The position numbers and the translations under genes are program-made. From contig AP031356.1 in the NCBI GenBank assembly GCA_037833965.1, positions 8,702,501-8,766,500 of the forward strand: a stretch of 64,000 nucleotides of DNA, written 5' to 3'. The notes beneath the pieces were generated by a model, which was not told the DNA's origin, did not search any database, and saw only the letters and a list, made by a program, of their open reading frames with translations. The DNA comes from Marchantia polymorpha subsp. ruderalis. Taxonomy: Eukaryota > Streptophyta > Marchantiopsida > Marchantiales > Marchantiaceae. The first letter of the stretch is position 1. Every line of letters starts with the position of its first letter. Positions 58,086-64,000 of the stretch are shown here, in pieces.

Positions 58086-58492
58086 TGTAACCATCTTTAA
58101 TTAGTTAGAACTAAAGTAGAGGTTACTCTAAATATTGATGTAGATACTTTAGTGTGCACTAGTCATAGCTGCCACATCAGCGATCCGCACACTTGGTAGG
58201 TACACAGTGGATGTGTTAGTTGACAGTGCCACGTCAACAATCCGTGTGCTTGTAGGTAAGGATTGAGTGTGTTAGTTAGTGTGTTAGTTGGATGCGCCAC
58301 GTCAGCGATCCGTGTGCTTGTTAGGGTTATCCGCCACTTCATCCATCCATTAGGAGTGAGATGGATGGTGGGGATTAGATCTTATCTCCTTGTTTTTGTT
58401 GGTGAGAGCTATATAAGGGAGAGGAGAACCATTGTTGGTATCTCTCATCTTCAAAGTTTACATTTCTATCTTCGAGTGAGCTTCTCTCTAAA
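58086..58492 (+). repeat. 5' LTR of gypsy element 2
   Basis: Starts TGTAACCATCTTTAA and is repeated from 63677. A TATATAA box at 58410-58416 is the likely LTR promoter. Three copies of a GCCACRTCARCRATCCG motif, spaced about 50-60 bp apart, lie in the U3 part and may be regulatory. The end is placed just before the primer site. Confidence 0.85.
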
Positions 58493-58493
58493 C

Positions 58494-58507
58494 CCGTATC
58501 AGAGCAA
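58494..58507 (+). other. Primer binding site, initiator tRNA-Met type
   Basis: CCGTATCAGAGCAA matches the TGGTATCAGAGC primer site usual in plant LTR elements at 10 of the central positions, directly after the LTR. Confidence 0.75.
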
Positions 58508-59106
58508 CCTTGCTCTTTCCTTGAGTGTGGATTATCCCTCATGGAATAGCAAGTGAGTGATGATGGAGTGCAGTCTTGAGAGTGTATAGAGGCTGGCAGA
58601 GGTCATTCATCTGCATGTAGAGAGAGGTGGAAGGGGGAAATTGTGGTTTTGCAGATATGGACGGGATTGATAGGAATCCAGTATCGCACAGTCCAATTCC
58701 TAACCTATTCGATATTCAACTTGGTTGCATGGAGAAACATCATTTTCAGATGTACCTTGTGGCTTGTTGGGGTGCAGATTTTATGACTAGAGTGATGAAG
58801 TCAAGAGTGCCACTAATTCTTCCAATAGTTACTTATGGAGAGACTTGGGATTGTACTATATACATTCTATACTGAATGTTTCATGGATTTGAATCGCGAA
58901 CCACCTGTCCCGGTTCGATTCAGCACTTATGTAGAGATTAGAACAATATATAGACAGAAGAGTATATGGAGAGATTTTCTTGTGAGGAATTATGGAGAGT
59001 AGTACTATAGAGCTGTGATAGAATCACTTGCACCTTTTGTGACTCCTTTGTTGAGAGGTCACATAGTGATTATACTCACTTTGTATTAGAGGGAGTGTGA
59101 GAAAGC

Positions 59107-60250
59107 ATGAGGACATCAATTGATATGGGTGAGGTTCTCAATGCAATCATGGCGGAGATGAAGGAGTTGAGAAAAGCGATAATAGATGGGCACACCAAGC
59201 AGCAAGCCATGGAAGATAAAATCTTCGCATTGGAGAGTGAGAAAGTAGAGAGAGAGAGAGTTGGAGAGATGGAAGTTGAATCTCAAGTTCGAGCTTCCCA
59301 AGTTCAGCAAGAACCAACTCCTATTGATGCAGTAGAGGCAAATATGAAACGTCTTCAAGAGATTGAAGATCAAACAAATCTTTTGCTTCCAATGGGAAAA
59401 TCTTGTAAGGTGAAAGCTTACAAAGGGAGTAGAGCAATGGGAGTGTTAGAGGGATGGATTATGAGTATGAATATTCATTTATTCCATTTTCATGTTTCTG
59501 ATTATATTGCAGGAATGTTCATGAAATCTTATCTCACGGATAAGTCTCTCACATGGTACACAACATGGAAGAGAATGCTTTCAGAACAAGGTGCTACCAT
59601 TTCGTGGAGTGGAATGCATGAAGAACTTTTGCAAAATTTTCAAGCGGTGGATTCTCTTTAAACGGCAAGAATGAAGTTGTGAGATTTAAAGCAGAAAGGA
59701 TATATTCATGAGTATATTGAAGAATTTTGTGATCTTTAAGTATCTATCATGGATATGAGTGGAGCTGAAGCGTTGGACGTGTTCAAACGAGGCTTGAAGG
59801 ATCGAATTCGAAAGGAGGTGATGGTAAGCAATCCATCTACTGTGAATGAAGCAATCGCAATTGCTCAACAAATTTCAGGTGCTTTTGGTGCCACACATGG
59901 TGAACCAGTGAGCAATTTTTGAGATCAATCTGGTCCAACACCGATGGAGTTGGAAAACCTTCGACGTAGAGAAGGTTTTGCACCAACAAGAGTACCACCA
60001 CCAAGATTGGAGGTGAGATTCGACGACCAGGAGTTCCAAATTTGCAAGAAGGTTATGCAAATAACGGAATGGTTCGAGGAGGAGCTGGAGTTCATGACAA
60101 TCGTCAATGCTATGCATGTGGACGAATAGGTCACATAGCCAAGTTTTGTCGAGTTCGGCCGACACAACAAGGAGGACGGCCCATGCAGCGATGACCGTTC
60201 AACAATATGGAGGGGATAGAGTATGAAGAGATGGAGGAAGCAGTTTCGGG
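59107..60250 (+). pseudogene. Gag with zinc knuckle (gypsy element 2)
   Basis: An N-terminal coiled coil (EVLNAIMAEMKELRKAI, then MEDKIFALESEKVERER) precedes the Gag core (VLEGWIMSMNIHLFHF, MKSYLTDKSLTWYTTWKRML). TAA at 59659-59661 and frameshifts break it. The zinc knuckle CYACGRIGHIAKFC is intact at 60108-60149 in another frame. Confidence 0.85.
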
Positions 60251-60354
60251 AAACGAAGATCACCAATAATCTTGCCTCGCGGCCTTACTAGTTCTACAAA
60301 GCGAAGAAAAGGCGAGGTTGGAAGAAGGCAATGGTTGGGAGCTCATGGAAGGAG

Positions 60355-60856
60355 TAAGAAGCAAGCTCAACTCATTGTCACTGATGGTTTCATGGAAGTA
60401 CACAAGGTGAGAGTTTTAATTGATCCTGGAGTAACTAAGAATTTTCTATGAAGGAGTGTTGCTATGAAGTTAGGTTTGATGTTGATGAAGGACGTGAGTG
60501 AAGAAGTTGAATTGCCAAACGGGCAAAATGAAATGATAGAAACACTATCACAGAGTGTAGAATTATCCATAGATAGATACAAGGAGAGCATTGAATGGAA
60601 AGTAATTCGTTTAGCTCGATATGATGTCATCCTTGGAATGCCATGGATAAAGCAATATAATCCAAAGGTAGATTGGAGAAGAGAAGTGATTACAAGTAGT
60701 GGATGGAAGATCTATGGAGATAGAATTAGATCTCAGAATAGGAATTTACCCCTCTTTGTGATGGGTATAGCATCCATTTCTAGAGATAATGTATGTTTCC
60801 TTGTACTTATAAGAGATATGGGTCCACGGACAAACCTTACATCCCGGAGTCCTTGA
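60355..60856 (+). pseudogene. Aspartic protease (gypsy element 2)
   Basis: VRVLIDPGVTKNFL holds the active-site region, with Pro where Ser or Thr is expected in D-S/T-G. LARYDVILGMPWIKQYNP is the conserved flap-distal segment. A TGA at about 60449-60451 separates the two parts. Confidence 0.8.
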
Positions 60857-60860
60857 ACGA

Positions 60861-62298
60861 CATTTTTATGGAGTATAAAGATGTTTTTCCAGATGATCTA
60901 CCTGCAGGATTACCACCAAAGAGGCGAGTAGATCACAAGATTGAGGTGATACCCGGAAGTACACCAACTTGCAAAGCTCCATATCGTTTATAAGAATGCA
61001 AAGCTCAAGTGGAGGAGATGTTGAGCAAGGGATTCATTCAACCAAGTGTTTCACCTTATGGAGCTCTAGTACTCTTTGTGAAGAAGAAGTATGGATCCAT
61101 GAGACTATGTATCGATTATCGAGGGTTGAATCAGCAAACGGTGAAAAATAAATATCCATTACCTCGTATGGATGATTTGTTTGCTCAACTTCAAGGAGCG
61201 AAGTACTTCACCAACCTAGATTTGAGAAGCGGCTATAATCAAATTCGAATTGCAGATGAAGATGTTCACAAGACAGCTTTTCGTACTAGGTATGGACACT
61301 TTGAGTATCTAGTGATGCCTTTTGCTCTCACTAATGTACCAGCTACATTCATGGGATTGATGAACGATATTTTTCGCCTTTATCTAGATAAATCTGTCAT
61401 TGTTTTTCTAGATGATATATTGGTGTATAGCAAAACTTTGAGTGATCATAGAAGTCATTTACGAGAGGTACTTCAAGTTTTAAGATACAATCAATTGTAT
61501 GTCAAAGCTTCAAGATGTGAATTTGGCAAGTCAGAAGTAGATTACTTGGGTCATAGTGTTACAGCTACAGGAATCCAAGTGATGAGTGAGAAGATAGATG
61601 CCATTCAGAAATGGATAGCACCTGAGTATCAAACTCAATTGAAGAGTTTTCTAGGGCTCATTGGATTCTATCGTAGATTTGTGAAAGGTTTTGCTCGCCT
61701 AGCTCAGGCCTTGACTTCCATGTTAGGGAAAGGTCAAAAATGGATATGGGGAACAGCTCAAGAGTTAGCTTTTCAAGCATTGAAAGATGCTTTGTTACAC
61801 GCACCTATTCTCAAGTGGTATGATCCTAACCGTTCTATCAAGTTGGCCACTAATGCATCAGGTACAACAAGAATGGGAGGATGGATGACATCCAGTTGCT
61901 TTCTATTCTTGAAAGTTGGTGGCGGCGGAACAAAATTATCACACGACAGAACGTGAGGAGTTAGCCATCGTGTTGGCAACCAAACATTGGAAGCATTACT
62001 TGGGTGATAAGAAGTTTGTGGTGGAGACTAATCATAAACCCTTGGTTTATTTGGAAACACAGAAGGATCTGTCCAAACGACAATTCGATGGGCGGAGTGG
62101 CGTCAACGCTTCAACATGAAAATTGTGTATGTGGAGGGAAAGAAGCAACTTGCAGATGCTCTCACACGCATGCCTTGTTTGAATCATGTTGCAGAAGTGA
62201 AAATTCAGGCGGATTGGTGGAGCAAGATGTCACAAGCCACAAAGGAGGATGAAGAGATCACCCGGGCACTACAAACTGGAAAGGCCAAGAAATCTTGA
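60861..62298 (+). pseudogene. Reverse transcriptase and RNase H (gypsy element 2)
   Basis: RT is almost whole: VDHKIEVIPGSTPTCKAPYR, then a TAA at 60991-60993, then [20 protein letters not shown], motif [27 protein letters not shown] and motif [13 protein letters not shown]. The connection has [18 protein letters not shown]. RNase H begins [14 protein letters not shown], with Asn for the catalytic Asp of TDAS. It then passes through two frameshifts (about 61895-61920 and 62085-62115) with [18 protein letters not shown] and VVETNHKPLVYL. The tail YVEGKKQLADALTRMP is recognisable. Confidence 0.9.
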
Positions 62299-62346
62299 GG
62301 TTTGGCGTTTTACAATTAGCGCATATGGATTCCACAAGATCACGAT

Positions 62347-63169
62347 TTGCGCACAATGATTTTGGCAGAAAGTCATGATACAACCATTGCAGGTCATATG
62401 AGATTGGAGAAAACCGTGGAGAGTATACAACGAGTGTACTATTGGCCCAAAATACGTGAGGATGTGGAGTCTTATGTTCAAAGTTGTGTTGCTTGTCAAC
62501 AAAACAACGCAAGTAATAAAAAACCAGCGGGTTTATTACAGCCTCTTCCTATTCCCGAACAACGGTGGGAACATGTCACCATAGATCTTGTATGTGAGTT
62601 ATCAAGAACTTCGTTAGGACATGATTCAGTGATGGTTTTTGTGGACAAATGGAGCAAGATGATTCACATCAGGCCAACTACAAAAAGAGTATCAGCTCCA
62701 CAACTAGCTCAATTGTATCTAGATGCAGTTTTTGTGAATCATGGCTTAAGCAAAGTGTTAATCACAAATAGAGGTACTCACTTCACTAGTTTATTTTGGA
62801 AAACTTTGTTTAGTTTTTTTCAAAACAAAACTAGCAATGTCAACGGCCTATCACCCTCAAACTGATGGACAAACTGAGAGGGCAAATAGAACCATAGAGT
62901 TCATGCTACGAGCATTCACATTAGAAGAGCAAGAAGAGTGGGACAACCTTTTGCCACTTGTGGAATTTGCATATAACAATTCTGTTAATGCATCCACAAA
63001 AGTGTCTCCATTTTTTCTTATGTATGGAGCTCATTCTATAACTCCTTCAAGTTTTATGAGACTTCCCAAAGGAGAGGAGTTTTCGACCAAAGTTGCAGCA
63101 GTCAACGAATTTGTGGAGCATATTCACCGAGGACTACATCAGGTCAACGAAAAGTTGGTGATAGCTTAA
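62347..63169 (+). pseudogene. Integrase (gypsy element 2)
   Basis: The H2C2 domain is seen in HDTTIAGHMRLEKTVESIQ and SCVACQQNN. Core: WEHVTIDLVCEL keeps the first Asp; VLITNRGTHFTSLFW has Asn for the second Asp (62767-62769, GAT to AAT expected); TDGQTERANRTIEFML keeps the Glu after a frameshift near 62830. The C-terminal part continues to VNEKLVIA and a stop at 63167-63169. Confidence 0.9.
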
Positions 63170-63483
63170 AATTGGCAAAAGTAGCATGCCGATGCTCATC
63201 ATAGAGAAATGGTTTTTGAGGCTGAAGATCATGTTTGGTTATCTAAATCGAATTTGTCTCTTGTAGGAACATCAAAGTTGAAACCTACGTTCATTAGTCC
63301 ATTTTGGTTTTGAAGCGTGTTGGTGAAGTGTCATACAAGTTGGAACTTCCGTCACATATGAAAATACATCTAGTATTTTATGTGTCACGAATGTGAAAAC
63401 ATGTACCACGACCAAAACAATTCACCAACCAACCAGCACCACCTCCTCTTCCAACCTTGATAGCAGATCATGAGGAGTTTGAA

Positions 63484-63663
63484 GTAGAATAGATACTCAA
63501 GAAACGTATTCAAGATCATAAATATCCCAAAGTAGAGTATTTGATTCAATGGAAAGGCTATCCATCATATGAATCAATTTGGGAACTAGCTAAAAATTTA
63601 GCAAATGCACCTTTGATAGTTCAGGAGTTTGAACGTATGTGCAACGAGGACGTTGCATCTTAA
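63484..63663 (+). pseudogene. Chromodomain at the integrase C-terminus (gypsy element 2)
   Basis: VEYLIQWKGYPSYESIWEL followed by IVQEFERM is a chromodomain core with its aromatic residues and C-terminal helix. A TAG lies just upstream (about 63490). Chromodomains direct chromovirus integration to methylated-histone chromatin. Confidence 0.85.
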
Positions 63664-63676
63664 AAGGAGGGAGGTT
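63662..63676 (+). other. Polypurine tract of gypsy element 2
   Basis: AAAAGGAGGGAGG directly precedes the 3' LTR. Confidence 0.75.
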
Positions 63677-64000
63677 TGTAACCATCTTTAGTTAGTTAGA
63701 ACTAAAGTAGAGGTTACTCTAAATATTGATGTAGATACTTTAGTGTGCACTAGTCATAGCTGCCACGTCAGCGATCCGTACACTTGGTAGGTACATAGTG
63801 GATGTGTTAGTTGACAGTGCCACGTCAGCAATCCGTGTGCTTGTAGGTAAGGATTGAGTGTGTTAGTTAGTGTGTTAGTTGGGTGCGCCACGTCAACGAT
63901 CCGTGTGCTTGTTAGTGTTATCCGCCACGTCATCCATCCATTAGGAGTGAGATGGATGATGGGGATTAGATCTTATCTCCTTGTACTTGTTGGTGAGAGC
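63677..64000 (+). repeat. 3' LTR of gypsy element 2, truncated by the window end
   Basis: TGTAACCATCTTTAG onward repeats 58086-58409 with about a dozen differences, mostly A/G or C/T. Confidence 0.95.

Larger units (their letters stand above)
58086..64000 (+). mobile_element. Chromodomain Ty3/gypsy retrotransposon (chromovirus), cut by the window end
   Basis: The 5' LTR at 58086, initiator-Met primer site, gag with zinc knuckle, protease, RT, RNase H, integrase and chromodomain occur in standard Ty3/gypsy order. They are followed by a polypurine tract and a 3' LTR from 63677. The two LTRs differ at about a dozen of the 324 shared positions, mostly transitions, so the insertion is fairly recent. 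The body nevertheless has frameshifts and stops. It interrupts a host pseudogene. Confidence 0.93.

Overview
The window looks like nuclear DNA of a land plant, most likely a bryophyte and perhaps a liverwort. It carries a plant cytosolic glutamine synthetase, a plastid-type GUN4, a plant-like RNA polymerase II subunit 4 gene and several plant LTR retrotransposons. It also has a long Sfi1-type centrin-binding-repeat gene, which suits a plant with flagellated sperm. The species call is inference. The sequence is a mosaic of GC-rich gene islands full of simple repeats and AT-rich repeat-filled gaps.

Layout. 1-5 kb: a GC-rich island with the 5' end of a Ser/Pro-rich gene running off the left edge. 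5-11 kb: little that can be named. 11.0-16.3 kb: a ten-exon Sfi1-like gene (+), whose phases close perfectly to 962 codons. 17.0-19.3 kb: a six-exon RPB4 gene (-), convergent with it. 21.2-32.1 kb: a degenerate Ty3/gypsy element (+). 32.3-36.1 kb: an AT-rich gene desert with tandem repeats. 36.9-37.7 kb: single-exon GUN4 (+). 41.0-42.1 kb: single-exon GS1 (-). 45.5-51.0 kb: two tandem hairpin (MITE-like) elements, a hAT remnant and a badly decayed Ty1/copia element (-). 51.3-51.4 kb: a U6 snRNA-like sequence (-). 57.1-58.1 kb: a host pseudogene (-) cut by a chromodomain Ty3/gypsy element (+), which fills the rest of the window with its 3' LTR cut by the edge.

The most striking object is the 21-32 kb retroelement. 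Between its aspartic protease and its reverse transcriptase it carries a complete DNMT3/DRM-like cytosine-C5 DNA methyltransferase domain, and its integrase ends in a PHD finger. It therefore once encoded both a writer and a probable reader of chromatin marks. In this copy the methyltransferase is dead: the catalytic Pro-Cys is Pro-Tyr and the ENV glutamate is Lys. Many lesions in both gypsy elements look like C-to-T or G-to-A changes, as expected if the copies were themselves heavily methylated.

The host genes do not form an operon. Their products act in cilia or centriole assembly (Sfi1-like), transcription (RPB4), chlorophyll synthesis and plastid signalling (GUN4) and ammonium assimilation (GS1).
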